64,000 nucleotides of DNA from Sphingobacterium alkalisoli (GTDB lineage Bacteria; Bacteroidota; Bacteroidia; Sphingobacteriales; Sphingobacteriaceae): the NCBI RefSeq assembly GCF_005049105.1, contig NZ_SUKA01000001.1:1178001-1242000 (forward strand), in the 5' to 3' direction. The notes under the pieces were generated by a model. That model was not told the DNA's origin. It was given only the letters and a program-made list of their open reading frames with translations, and ran no database searches. Each line of letters begins with the position of its first letter. Positions within the stretch are counted from its first letter, which is position 1. This document shows positions 17,971-26,953 of the stretch, piece after piece. Made by a program: the position numbers and the translations under genes.

Positions 17971-19785
17971 ATGAGAAAGAAATTAGTATTATATATCATA
18001 ACAATAGGTGCAACACTGCTCGCTTCGTCCTGTCAAAAATGGCTAGATTTACCTTCACAGAGTGATTTCGACAGTTCAACCATCTTTGAAAATCCAAGCC
18101 GAGTTGAAATGGCGCTGTTAGGCGCTTACACTAGTACTTCCAATCAGGAGTTGTACTACCAATTTGGGATGGGCACAGATGAGGCCTTTTCTACCGAGGG
18201 CGAGACGAATTCGAAGAACATGGTTTCTAATTATGTTTACAATCCATCTACTACACCAACGTCGACATATACTAGTATGTATTCGGGCGTTGAGCAGGTG
18301 AATGTACTCATTAAGGGAATCACCGCCATGGATGCTACGGACGCAGAGCGATCGCAGCTTAATATGCTGTTGGGAGAAGCATATGCTATACGTGCAAAAA
18401 ATATGTTGAATGTAGTGCGGTTTTTTGGTGACGTGCCTTATCCCTTGGTTCCTGTAGTGGACGCGGAAAGCTTTTCGTCATCCCGTGTAAATAGAGACAT
18501 CATTTTGGACGGCTGTATTTCGGATCTGCAACAGGCGATTGAATTGTTGCCATGGAAAAGTGCTTCGGGATTATCATCGGAGCGTATTTCAAAAAATGCC
18601 GCCTATGGATTACTTGCAAGGGTCGCTCTTTACGCAGCGGGATATTCCCTACGATGGGATTTAGACTCTTATTTACCAGGAACGGTCAAATTAGGTAAAC
18701 GTTCGGATCCTGTACGCGTGCAAGAGCTGTACCAGATCGCCGCCGATGCTTGTGAACAAGTTATTACGCAGGGCGGACACAGCTTATCGCCAACTTTCGA
18801 ATCGGTATTCCGTGACGTGACGAATAAGCGCTACAATAATGAAAATATTCTGGAATATGGACAGGAAGGTCCAGATCGTAATGAGCTGCGCAATGGCTAT
18901 ACCAACGGTATTTTTATGCACACCCTTTCTGTGGTCAAAAAATCACAACCGGCTATGGCGGTAATTCCGACATTGTATTTCGAGTTTGACAATGGCGATA
19001 CGAGACGCGATGTCACGATTAGCAATTATTCCATTACAGCTGAAAATGGATATCAAATGAATACCTATGCCAACCACACCATCGGGAAGTATCGGGCAAA
19101 CTGGGGAGCAGAATTAGGTCCAAGGGAACATCAACGCAATTTCAACTGGATCGACTTACGTTATTCGGATATTCTCTTGATGTATGCCGAGGCGGCTAAT
19201 GAAGTGAATAATGGACCCACCGCGCTGGCTAAAGAACGATACGAAGAAGTCCGGTTGCGTGCTTTTAATAATAATCCGGATTTGATCGGTGAGACGCCTT
19301 CGGACTACGAAGGCTTTAGAAATGCGATTATTCAGGAACGCAAACTAGAACTGGCTTTTGAAGGTTGGAGACGAACTGACTTAATCCGTTGGGGTATCTT
19401 ATTTGAAAAATTGACAGCTACCAAAAGTGATATTTTGGACTTGGCAAGACATCAAGGCAAGTACGTCAATGTACCAAGATTCCGCGCCTATAAAATTGAC
19501 GCCGTTGCAAAATTGTCTGATCCAACTGTAGCGATTCCTTATCAAGGTTTTGTTAGTGCGCCCACTACGCAAGAGCGAGCTACGTTAGAAGGAGATGGTT
19601 ATACCATATTGGACATGTATGGTCGGAACGCTGCATTCTTTGCAAATTCGTTTACTCCTACGGAGGTTTGGGTAACCAATATTTATCGAGGTCTTGAAAA
19701 AAATAAGGTGGAACTGTTTCCGCTGAACACGCAGACTATCGATGCTAACCCAGGGTTAAGGGGACAGCAACATCCATTATACTAA
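17971..19785 (+). CDS. RagB/SusD-family surface lipoprotein
   Basis: 604 residues, lipobox at LASSCQKW. Typical SusD features are the N-terminal DLPSQSDFDSSTIF, TPR helices around LLGEAYAIRAKNMLNVVRFFGDVPYPL, the WIDLRYSDILLMYAEAANEV helix, and the ERKLELAFEGWRRTDLIRWG motif near the C-terminal third. It is the glycan-binding partner of the SusC encoded 10 bases upstream. At 604 residues it is longer than the SusD at 4.4 kb, but within the family's normal range. Confidence 0.96.
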   Translation: MRKKLVLYIITIGATLLASSCQKWLDLPSQSDFDSSTIFENPSRVEMALLGAYTSTSNQELYYQFGMGTDEAFSTEGETNSKNMVSNYVYNPSTTPTSTYTSMYSGVEQVNVLIKGITAMDATDAERSQLNMLLGEAYAIRAKNMLNVVRFFGDVPYPLVPVVDAESFSSSRVNRDIILDGCISDLQQAIELLPWKSASGLSSERISKNAAYGLLARVALYAAGYSLRWDLDSYLPGTVKLGKRSDPVRVQELYQIAADACEQVITQGGHSLSPTFESVFRDVTNKRYNNENILEYGQEGPDRNELRNGYTNGIFMHTLSVVKKSQPAMAVIPTLYFEFDNGDTRRDVTISNYSITAENGYQMNTYANHTIGKYRANWGAELGPREHQRNFNWIDLRYSDILLMYAEAANEVNNGPTALAKERYEEVRLRAFNNNPDLIGETPSDYEGFRNAIIQERKLELAFEGWRRTDLIRWGILFEKLTATKSDILDLARHQGKYVNVPRFRAYKIDAVAKLSDPTVAIPYQGFVSAPTTQERATLEGDGYTILDMYGRNAAFFANSFTPTEVWVTNIYRGLEKNKVELFPLNTQTIDANPGLRGQQHPLY

Positions 19786-19793
19786 GCAGCGTG

Positions 19794-21200
19794 ATGTATA
19801 GTTTTAAAAAATACATCAGCCTGCTTCTTTTAACGGTTTGTTCGGCTTCGCTCGGAACCGGACAAACTATTACGTTACCTGCTATTATTTCTAATAACAT
19901 GGTACTCCAGCAGGATACTTCGGCCCTTATTTGGGGATGGAGCGCTGTAGGCGATACCATTCATATAAAGGCTTCCTGGAATCAGGAGGCCTTTATGGCG
20001 GTAACGGATTCCGAAGGAAGATGGCAATGCCACCTAAATACCCAGAAGTCCGACGGACAGAGTCATACGCTTCGGTTATCCAACATATCAGAAGAAATTC
20101 TGATATCCAATATTCTATTAGGTGAAGTCTGGCTCGCTTCCGGACAATCCAATATGGATTTTCCGATGTCAAAAGGTGCTACTTGGCGGAGTGGTGAGTT
20201 GCATGAAGCCGAAGCATTACGGGATGCTGACTATCCATCCATCCGTTTTTTTCGGGTGAAACAATCTATTTCGGACACTGCAAGACTGGATTGCGAAGGG
20301 GAGTGGGTCGTATGCGATGCAAATAGTATCCAGGATAAATCGGCGATTGGGTTTTACTTTAGTCGCGCATTGGTAAACACCTTAGGAGTTCCAGTTGGAC
20401 TTATTCAATCGACCTGGGGAGGTACTCCAATTGAAGCTTGGACCGCTGAGAACGTCATGAATCAGAACCCCTTGTACGCAGATTATTTACTTCAGGAGCA
20501 AAGCCGTAAAAAAGATAACAAGTCTTCTGTCGTACTATGGAATGCCATGATTCATCCCTTGAATCCGTATGCTATAAAAGGGGTAATCTGGTACCAGGGC
20601 GAATCCAATGTCGCGCGACAAGAGCGATATGGGCAAATGTTTATCAATATGATTTCCAGTTGGCGGCAACATAGGAACAGTGCCAACCTTCCTTTTTATT
20701 TTGTACAGCTTGCCCCCTACAAAGGGATAACGCCCGAAATTCGAGCTCAACAGTATCAGGCCACGCAGCAGTTGAGCAATGTGCAAATGGTTGTCACGAC
20801 CGATGTGAGCGATTCAACAGATATTCATCCGCGAAACAAACGTGTACCAGCAGAGCGGTTAGCCAAGGTAGCCCTAGCAAATGTCTACAATCAGGAAATC
20901 GTTTGGCAGGGGCCTATCTATGAATCCAGTACGGCATTATCCAATAGCATGCTGGTGAGATTTGATCTGCACAATTCTAAAAACCTTCGAAAAGATAATG
21001 CGATTTTAGGATTTGAAATTGCAGGAGATGATCAGGTTTTCTACCGCGCACAAGCGATTGTGGAAGATAAACATTCTGTTCGACTCCGTTCCGAACATGT
21101 CACTAGTCCCAAGTACACACGGTATGCATGGAAGAATTACAATAAAGCCAACTTATACAATGCGGAAGGAATACCCGCTTTACCTTTTAAAACTGATTAA
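19794..21200 (+). CDS. SGNH-type acetylesterase (sialate O-acetylesterase family)
   Basis: 468 residues with a signal peptide ending near SLGTGQ. The ATG at 19794 is used; a GTG one codon earlier is possible. The SGNH nucleophile motif LASGQSNM places the serine near residue 119, and the DSTDIHPRNK motif supplies the catalytic histidine near residue 345. GVIWYQGESN (block III) is also clear. Members of this family remove O-acetyl groups from glycans, including pectin and hemicellulose as well as sialic acid. Next to a GH105 gene that starts one base after this stop, a role in deacetylating plant-type uronic-acid glycans is more likely than sialic acid use; that is an inference. Confidence 0.88.
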   Translation: MYSFKKYISLLLLTVCSASLGTGQTITLPAIISNNMVLQQDTSALIWGWSAVGDTIHIKASWNQEAFMAVTDSEGRWQCHLNTQKSDGQSHTLRLSNISEEILISNILLGEVWLASGQSNMDFPMSKGATWRSGELHEAEALRDADYPSIRFFRVKQSISDTARLDCEGEWVVCDANSIQDKSAIGFYFSRALVNTLGVPVGLIQSTWGGTPIEAWTAENVMNQNPLYADYLLQEQSRKKDNKSSVVLWNAMIHPLNPYAIKGVIWYQGESNVARQERYGQMFINMISSWRQHRNSANLPFYFVQLAPYKGITPEIRAQQYQATQQLSNVQMVVTTDVSDSTDIHPRNKRVPAERLAKVALANVYNQEIVWQGPIYESSTALSNSMLVRFDLHNSKNLRKDNAILGFEIAGDDQVFYRAQAIVEDKHSVRLRSEHVTSPKYTRYAWKNYNKANLYNAEGIPALPFKTD

Positions 21201-21201
21201 T

Positions 21202-22353
21202 ATGAAAGCATGTGCCATCTTGATATCTTACTTGTTCGTTGTCGTGGGGTCCTATGCCCAATCTGTTGGTATCCAGTTCGCGGATTCAGAAATGAATAGA
21301 TTTCCCGAAGCTTGGCAACTGGATCATGGCAAAAGACTCTACTTTGGATATGCACAAGGTTTGGGCTGCCTAGCGATGTTAAAAGTTTGGGAACAGACGG
21401 GAGACCAAAAATACTTTGATTACGTAGAAGCGTGGGGCGATACCATTATCAACGAGCAGGGAGAGATTCACCTGTACAAAGTGGAAACGTACAACGTAGA
21501 CTATATTAATCCGGGTAAAATTTTGTTTTCCTTATATAAAGAGACGGGTAAGGAAAAATATAAATTAGCTATTGAGCGTCTAATGGATCAACTGAAGCGG
21601 CATCCACGTACGTTGGAAGGAGCTTATTGGCACAAGTTGATTTATCCGCATCAAGTGTGGTTGGATGGGGTGTATATGGCGGCGCCATTTGTGGCGCAAT
21701 ATGGTCAGTTCACGCAAGACTCTACGTACTATGAGGACGCGATTGATCACGTCCTAATCGCTGCTAAACATACTTTCGATCCCGCTACGGGTTTGTATTA
21801 TCATGCCTGGGATGAGAGCAAGAAACAACAATGGGCGAATCCCATAACTGGACAGTCACCTAATTTTTGGGGAAGAAGTATCGGCTGGTGGTATATGGCG
21901 TTGGTCGATGTGTTGGATTACATTCCCGTAGATTACCCGAGGAGAGATAGTGTAGTACAGGTTATTCAAGGCTTAGCGAAAAGCTTAACGAAATATCAGG
22001 ATAAGGACGGTCTTTGGTGGCAGGTGCTGGATAAGGCAGGAGCACCCAAAAATTACCAGGAAGCCTCGGTGAACAGCATGTTTCTCTATGGCTATAGCAA
22101 GGCAATCAATAAAGGCTATATCGGTAAGGAATATGTAAACGTTGTAGATAAGGTTTTCGAAGGAATAAATACGAAACTGATCCGTAAAGATGGTGATAAT
22201 CTTATCCTAATCCAGTGCAATGCCGTGGCGGGATTGGGCGGTCATCCTTACCGTGATGGAAGTTACGAATATTATGTGAATGAACGCGTTCGTGAAAATG
22301 ATTCAAAGGCCACAGGGCCCTTTATCATGGGATGTCTGGAAGCTAAGAAATAG
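21202..22353 (+). CDS. Glycoside hydrolase family 105 (unsaturated rhamnogalacturonyl/glucuronyl hydrolase)
   Basis: 383 residues from the ATG at 21202, one base after the esterase stop; this start gives a good signal peptide (MKACAILISYLF...GSYAQ), whereas upstream in-frame starts overlap the esterase. GH105 motifs are HQVWLDGVYMAAPFVAQYG (Asp155 as the likely catalytic residue), YYHAWDESKKQQWA and FWGRSIGWWYMALVDVLDY. The length fits the family's six-hairpin barrel. Such enzymes cleave the unsaturated uronic acid left at chain ends by polysaccharide lyases, usually rhamnogalacturonan lyases. No lyase is encoded in this window, so it must be elsewhere in the genome or supplied by other organisms. 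Confidence 0.92.
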   Translation: MKACAILISYLFVVVGSYAQSVGIQFADSEMNRFPEAWQLDHGKRLYFGYAQGLGCLAMLKVWEQTGDQKYFDYVEAWGDTIINEQGEIHLYKVETYNVDYINPGKILFSLYKETGKEKYKLAIERLMDQLKRHPRTLEGAYWHKLIYPHQVWLDGVYMAAPFVAQYGQFTQDSTYYEDAIDHVLIAAKHTFDPATGLYYHAWDESKKQQWANPITGQSPNFWGRSIGWWYMALVDVLDYIPVDYPRRDSVVQVIQGLAKSLTKYQDKDGLWWQVLDKAGAPKNYQEASVNSMFLYGYSKAINKGYIGKEYVNVVDKVFEGINTKLIRKDGDNLILIQCNAVAGLGGHPYRDGSYEYYVNERVRENDSKATGPFIMGCLEAKK

Positions 22354-22366
22354 ATTTTTATATATT

Positions 22367-22999
22367 TTACAACCCATTGTCATAAGCAAAAGCTATCAGT
22401 TCGGACATCGATACTAATCCTAGTTTTTTAAAAATATTCTTTCGATGCGTTTGTACTGTATATTCGCTGATTGATAGTATATCTGCAATGGTTTTTGATG
22501 TATTTCCTGATTTTATCAATCTTATAATCTCTTTTTCTCTGTTACTCAAAAGAAAAATACTGGTTGGAAAAATTACTTTTTTCTTTTCTAACTTTTCTGT
22601 ATTCTTTAAGTAAACGGTTTCACCTCTAATTATTTTTCGAATAGTATCTTTCACAATCGCAGCGTCGGACGTCTTGGGTAAAAAACCTTCGGCTCCAGCA
22701 GTTTTACAATTCAGAATTACATTCGACTGTTCAAACATGGAGATAAACAATACCTTAATCTCCGGGAACCTCCTTTTGACCTCTTCACATAACGATATAC
22801 CATCGATTCCCGACATCTGTACATCTAAAATAATAAGATCGGGGATCGTTCGATTTAATGCATGTAGTACTTCATTGCCGTTATTGAAGAAAGCTGCGAT
22901 TGCAAAATCAGCCTCATCTTCCAATATCCGAATCATACCATCCAAAAACAACTGATGGTCATCTACGACAAAAATTTGATATTGATCCATTGCTTTCAT
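22367..22999 (-). CDS. LuxR/NarL-family response regulator
   Basis: 210 residues using the start MKAMDQYQIF; MDQYQIF at 22990 is equally possible, and a longer in-frame extension overlapping the kinase gene is rejected because it precedes the conserved FVVDDHQLF receiver start. The receiver domain has the acidic pair DD and a phospho-acceptor Asp59 in LIILDVQMSG, with Lys in FLPKTSDA. The C-terminal helix-turn-helix is LSNREKEIIRLIKSGNTSKT then ISEYTVQTHRKNIFKKLGL. It lies 13 bases after the stop of the histidine kinase gene and forms a two-component system with it. A 20-bp inverted repeat upstream of the kinase gene is a candidate binding site. Confidence 0.93.
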   Translation of the reverse strand: MKAMDQYQIFVVDDHQLFLDGMIRILEDEADFAIAAFFNNGNEVLHALNRTIPDLIILDVQMSGIDGISLCEEVKRRFPEIKVLFISMFEQSNVILNCKTAGAEGFLPKTSDAAIVKDTIRKIIRGETVYLKNTEKLEKKKVIFPTSIFLLSNREKEIIRLIKSGNTSKTIADILSISEYTVQTHRKNIFKKLGLVSMSELIAFAYDNGL

Positions 23000-23012
23000 A
23001 CAAACATTCGTA

Positions 23013-24911
23013 CTACAGGGGTATAATAATGATACTTGTGGTTCCGGAGGTATTACTGGAAACATGTATTTTCCCGTCCAGACGGGCAACTCTATCCTGA
23101 ATATTGCGCAACCCCATCCCTTTATTTTCAGCCGAATGCGTATCGTATCCTATCCCATTGTCTTCAGTGAGGAGTTGAATATGATCTGTTTCAACGATTA
23201 GCTGGACTATTGCTTCGCTTGCCTTAGCATGTTTTAAAATATTGGATAGCAATTCACTTATAATCCTAAATAAAGGGAGTGGAATGCTTTCGGGGATCAG
23301 CTCTTCATCTCCAACAGAGATAAATGAGATTACTGTATCTCCACTGGCATTCAACTCTTCTACTCGTTCATCTAGGGAAGAAAAAAAGCCTTTCTCCTTC
23401 AAATTCATTTCCGTCAGTTTACTGAAGAAATGACGGAGATCCGTATTCGCTTTAACGACCATCGCAGTGAGGTGTTTATCATCTGGATAGCTATTGGTTG
23501 TGACCAATTTGATAGCGCTCAATGTTGCGCCCAAATCATCGTGTAAATCCCGGGCGATTTGAAGCCGCTCATCTTCTTGTATCTGTAGTTCACGAAGATA
23601 GGCTTTCTTATCTTGTTGTACCTTTTCCTGAAAAAGAACATGGTTCTGCTTCCGAGTTTTTCGGTATCGCCATGATATTATCCCTCCAAATACAATGAAT
23701 TCTAGGCACAATATCCAATAAAAATAATTTGGATAGGTGATTTGATAATAGTTGATAAGCCCTTCATAGTTGAGGTAATAACTGGCCGGATTAAAATAGA
23801 TGACTAAACAACCTATCACGATGTGGAGAATTATATACTTTCCTTTGAGACCTACGAAAACGATAACGCCTAAGGTAATTCCCAACATGACAAGGACCAG
23901 GTTGACATGAATATAGAAAGCATATACATATAACTTGGATTGAACGGTCAGATAAGTATAAAAAACTAAATAGCCCACTGTAGTCAATAACCCATACCCA
24001 AGGACGGATAGATTGATTCGTCTCAAAGCCCTGTACAATCGTGGATAGCGGGTTTTGACATCCAGAACGTAACATACAACCGTACCGTAAAGTGATAGAC
24101 CGACCAAAACCACCAGGAGCGGATGGATACGGATGGAGAGGAAAAACATCCAATCGGGCAAGATGGTTATCAATAGCTCCTGCGAGAAGAGCAAAAATAC
24201 TACCGTCAGCACATAAAGCGCGTAGATCCAGAGGATACGCTCCCGAGCGACAACGGCTGCAATTAAGCTGCCAACCAAAGCAAACAGAAAACATCCTGCA
24301 AATACGCCTACAGACCAATAGAACTTTTGCTCCCATAGTAGATTGTCGCGAGGTGAGGTAAAGTCCGTCACGAAGGACTGTGGTGTCCGCAGATTGATAA
24401 CCTTGACGAGTATAGTTCTATTTTCGGACGAATCCAAAGAAAGTGGTATAGCTTGGAAACGCACATGCGTTTTTCGTCGCGCCATGGGTAACATGTATGA
24501 AAGCGTATCGGTGCAGACATAATTCCCATTCTCTTCCTTTTGGTATACCAGCACCGTATCGGCCTGATTGTAAAAGCTCCACCAATACGTTGTTTTCTGA
24601 AGAGCGGTGTGCTTGACATGCAAATGGAGCCACAGCGGATAGGGATTGAGCCCTACATTAAGATTTGCATTCAACGGCCAATGCATAAATAGGTCTCGTT
24701 GGTATGCCTTATCTACCTTTGTAACGTCCGCTGTCTTGCTACTGTCTAGCCAATAGCTCACGTATCGAGATAGATGTGTCGTATTCGCTCCCGACACTTC
24801 AAAGGTGTCACGATAGACTATTTCCTCTCCACTATATACCGACTGCACCGTCGATAGCGACAGAAAAACCAATAAGATGACACGAGGTACGACCAGTAAC
24901 TGCATATACAA
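23013..24911 (-). CDS. Sensor histidine kinase with periplasmic 7TMR-DISM sensor
   Basis: 632 residues. A signal peptide (VILLVFLSLSTVQSVYS) is followed by a periplasmic beta-rich domain (about 30-185, with WPLNANLNVGLNPYPLWLHLHV, DISMED2-like), then seven hydrophobic helices (about 190-415). A coiled coil leads to a HisKA_3 dimerisation segment ERLQIARDLHDDLGATLSAIK with His457 as phospho-acceptor, and a C-terminal ATPase domain with LLSNILKHAKA and DNGIGYD. DISMED domains are thought to bind carbohydrates or small ligands. The next plus-strand unit ends 14 bases beyond the regulator gene's 3' end (convergent), while the operon starting at 25087 is divergent and may be the regulated target. 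Confidence 0.94.
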   Translation of the reverse strand: MYMQLLVVPRVILLVFLSLSTVQSVYSGEEIVYRDTFEVSGANTTHLSRYVSYWLDSSKTADVTKVDKAYQRDLFMHWPLNANLNVGLNPYPLWLHLHVKHTALQKTTYWWSFYNQADTVLVYQKEENGNYVCTDTLSYMLPMARRKTHVRFQAIPLSLDSSENRTILVKVINLRTPQSFVTDFTSPRDNLLWEQKFYWSVGVFAGCFLFALVGSLIAAVVARERILWIYALYVLTVVFLLFSQELLITILPDWMFFLSIRIHPLLVVLVGLSLYGTVVCYVLDVKTRYPRLYRALRRINLSVLGYGLLTTVGYLVFYTYLTVQSKLYVYAFYIHVNLVLVMLGITLGVIVFVGLKGKYIILHIVIGCLVIYFNPASYYLNYEGLINYYQITYPNYFYWILCLEFIVFGGIISWRYRKTRKQNHVLFQEKVQQDKKAYLRELQIQEDERLQIARDLHDDLGATLSAIKLVTTNSYPDDKHLTAMVVKANTDLRHFFSKLTEMNLKEKGFFSSLDERVEELNASGDTVISFISVGDEELIPESIPLPLFRIISELLSNILKHAKASEAIVQLIVETDHIQLLTEDNGIGYDTHSAENKGMGLRNIQDRVARLDGKIHVSSNTSGTTSIIIIPL

Positions 24912-24938
24912 AAATGCAGAATTAATCCTTATAATGTA

Positions 24939-24958
24939 AATACCTGAAACTAGGTATT
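24939..24958. promoter_or_regulatory. 20-bp inverted repeat, candidate response-regulator operator
   Basis: The sequence AATACCTGAAACTAGGTATT has 7-bp perfect arms around a 6-base spacer. It lies 28 bases upstream of the histidine kinase start and about 130 bases upstream of the divergent operon at 25087. A closely related repeat occurs at 31433-31452. NarL/LuxR-family regulators bind such TACC-type dyads as dimers, so autoregulation by the adjacent response regulator is plausible. A further GGTAATACC lies at 24976-24984. Confidence 0.5.
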
Positions 24959-25086
24959 GCAGCGATGTCTCTTTTGGTAATACCTTTAATGCATTATTTA
25001 CGAAGTACGGATCTAAAAAATTCTATATAGAATGAATAGACCTATTAATCAAATATGAAAATGAAATGGCCAACAGGAGAACAGTT

Positions 25087-26913
25087 ATGAAACAGCTGAC
25101 ATGTATTGTAATATTTATATTGGTTTTTATGACAACGACCGGTTATGGACAGCAGCATATAAACGGAGGGTCTGGACAAGGTTTGATGGCTGCGGTTCCT
25201 GAAGCCCAATCAAGTGAAAAGCTAAAAAGTTTTAAAAATATCACCCCTGAAAATGGCTTAGGGTGGTGGAGACTTAATGTAAATACTGTCGGATTTGCTG
25301 CGCAGGGTTTACTGGCAGTTATTGACTTCGACGTTGATATACCTTCTTCAGTGCGTGGTTATAATGCATCAGGAGGAGAAAAGCATTATGTGTTGAATGA
25401 ATTGGGTGCTAATATAAGGGGAAGCGTAAAATTTAGAATTACAGGAGCATATACAGATCCTCGTAATAAAGAGCGAAAGACATTTACCCACGATGTTAAA
25501 GTGTGGAAATTTGGAAAATCAAAGAGTGAAGAATTGGAATTGTTTGGCTATACGGGGAGTGTAAAAGATATGACCATAAGTCAACTTTTGGCAAAACTAG
25601 ATGTGAAGATTACCTCTATTGAACCCATTGAGAAAGACATAAGCGGTTATACAAGAGCAGACCAAGAAGTTGGAAAAATAATCGAAAAGGCAAAAATTGA
25701 CGAGTTAGAAAGCAAGAAGAAGACGCAGGAAGACCAGAAGCTAAGCGACGTGTCTAAAAAGCCACAACAGGAAGATGATACCGATCGTGCTACTGCCGTA
25801 TCGGGCAATGATTCCAAAGGAGTTAATATGGAGACCGAAAGGAGCACAACGGTCTCACGCAACGGTCAACCGCAAACACAGGAGTTAGATTTCTGGGGGA
25901 ATCCTGCTGCCAAAAAGACCGCCGGTAATGAAGTCGAGACCGTGAGATATGGCGGTACAGAAGTACAAAACAACAACCACTACCAATCACAAATGGAACT
26001 ACGTGAGCGGAATGCCAATGCGGGACGAGCCCGGGAAGTCGAGCGGGCGGCGGAAAGAAAACGGGTTGACGATCAGAACAATGCCATTTACAACCAGGGA
26101 CAACAGGGAATAGCACAGACGAACCGTGATAAAGCCGAGTTGGACAATTCTATCGAGCAGCTGGATGTCAGCTCCGGTAAAAACCTCCTCGAAAGCAGCG
26201 GTAGTTTGGCCCGGTTAGCCACTTCTACCGGAAGTGTAGGTCAGGCCAAAGGCGCATTGATCGGTATGGGTGTGGGGGCGGTAATGGCTATTGGCGAAGG
26301 TGCCGCAAAACGAAAGGCGGCTCGGGAAGCGCGGGAAGAGCGGGATAAACTGGAAAAAGAACGTGTCGCGAAGCTAAAAACTGCCTTGCGCAATGCCCGT
26401 ACAGCTGTACTCAGTTATTTTGAAGCCGGTGAGCTTCCGATATCATCCATCAGAACTACAGGGAATAATCTCTACTATTTTGTCTATGCTATGGACCGCA
26501 ACCAAATAGAAGAAAATTCATGCCAGATCTACGCCTCCAATGTATTTGCTATCGGGCGATATCCCGATGGTACCTGGCCTATGAAAACCAAGGTAGAACA
26601 GGAATTGAATGCTTTAACCTCTTCACAAGAAACTATTCATGGTCCCTATTCGTCTCTTAACGAAGCGCAGAACAGTTTGACACAATTTGTCCAATATGCC
26701 GAAAAGGCAAGGATGGAAGTGGCCTATGTTGAGCATAAAGGGTTCAATGCACAAGTGGAGGGCGGTCGTCAGTCCACAGGACCAGCATTGGATTTCTTCG
26801 GCAATCCCATTAATCAAAATCCAAAGAAAAACCAATCCACGCGAAAAGAAAAGGCCACTCCAACGAAGACTAGCCCAAAGCTGGATTTTTTCGGGAATCC
26901 CATAAAAGAATAA
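25087..26913 (+). CDS. Secreted protein with repeated LDF(W/F)GNP motif, unknown function
   Basis: 608 residues from the ATG at 25087, which has AGGAG seven bases upstream; a start at 25066 is less likely. A signal peptide (CIVIFILVFMTTTGYGQ) is followed by a beta-rich domain (about 55-200), then a charged, low-complexity stretch. Next come a helical region rich in Arg, Glu and Ala, and a glycine-zipper-like segment GALIGMGVGAVMAIGEGAA flanked by a basic coiled coil (about 395-440). A last folded region contains YYFVYAMDRNQIEENSCQ. The heptapeptide LDF(W/F)GNP occurs three times, at residues 267, 568 and 599, the last being nearly at the C-terminus. I do not recognise the family. It heads an operon with two FGE-like genes and an outer membrane protein gene. 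Confidence 0.75.
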   Translation: MKQLTCIVIFILVFMTTTGYGQQHINGGSGQGLMAAVPEAQSSEKLKSFKNITPENGLGWWRLNVNTVGFAAQGLLAVIDFDVDIPSSVRGYNASGGEKHYVLNELGANIRGSVKFRITGAYTDPRNKERKTFTHDVKVWKFGKSKSEELELFGYTGSVKDMTISQLLAKLDVKITSIEPIEKDISGYTRADQEVGKIIEKAKIDELESKKKTQEDQKLSDVSKKPQQEDDTDRATAVSGNDSKGVNMETERSTTVSRNGQPQTQELDFWGNPAAKKTAGNEVETVRYGGTEVQNNNHYQSQMELRERNANAGRAREVERAAERKRVDDQNNAIYNQGQQGIAQTNRDKAELDNSIEQLDVSSGKNLLESSGSLARLATSTGSVGQAKGALIGMGVGAVMAIGEGAAKRKAAREAREERDKLEKERVAKLKTALRNARTAVLSYFEAGELPISSIRTTGNNLYYFVYAMDRNQIEENSCQIYASNVFAIGRYPDGTWPMKTKVEQELNALTSSQETIHGPYSSLNEAQNSLTQFVQYAEKARMEVAYVEHKGFNAQVEGGRQSTGPALDFFGNPINQNPKKNQSTRKEKATPTKTSPKLDFFGNPIKE

Positions 26914-26953
26914 ATCTGATAGCTTCATCACCATTGAAAATAAATTTATATAG

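Noticed and set aside
23791..24336. 181-codon frame inside the histidine kinase gene
   Set aside because: It lies entirely within the kinase gene in another frame of the same strand, and the kinase frame is strongly supported by motifs.
24976..24984. GGTAATACC as a third copy of the 20-bp dyad
   Set aside because: The half-sites are inverted and overlapping compared with the dyads at 24939 and 31433, so it is not the same pattern.
26881..26913. C-terminal LDFFGNP as a type IX secretion signal
   Set aside because: Known type IX C-terminal domains are about 70-100 residues with a beta-sandwich; this is a short motif that also occurs in the middle of the protein.
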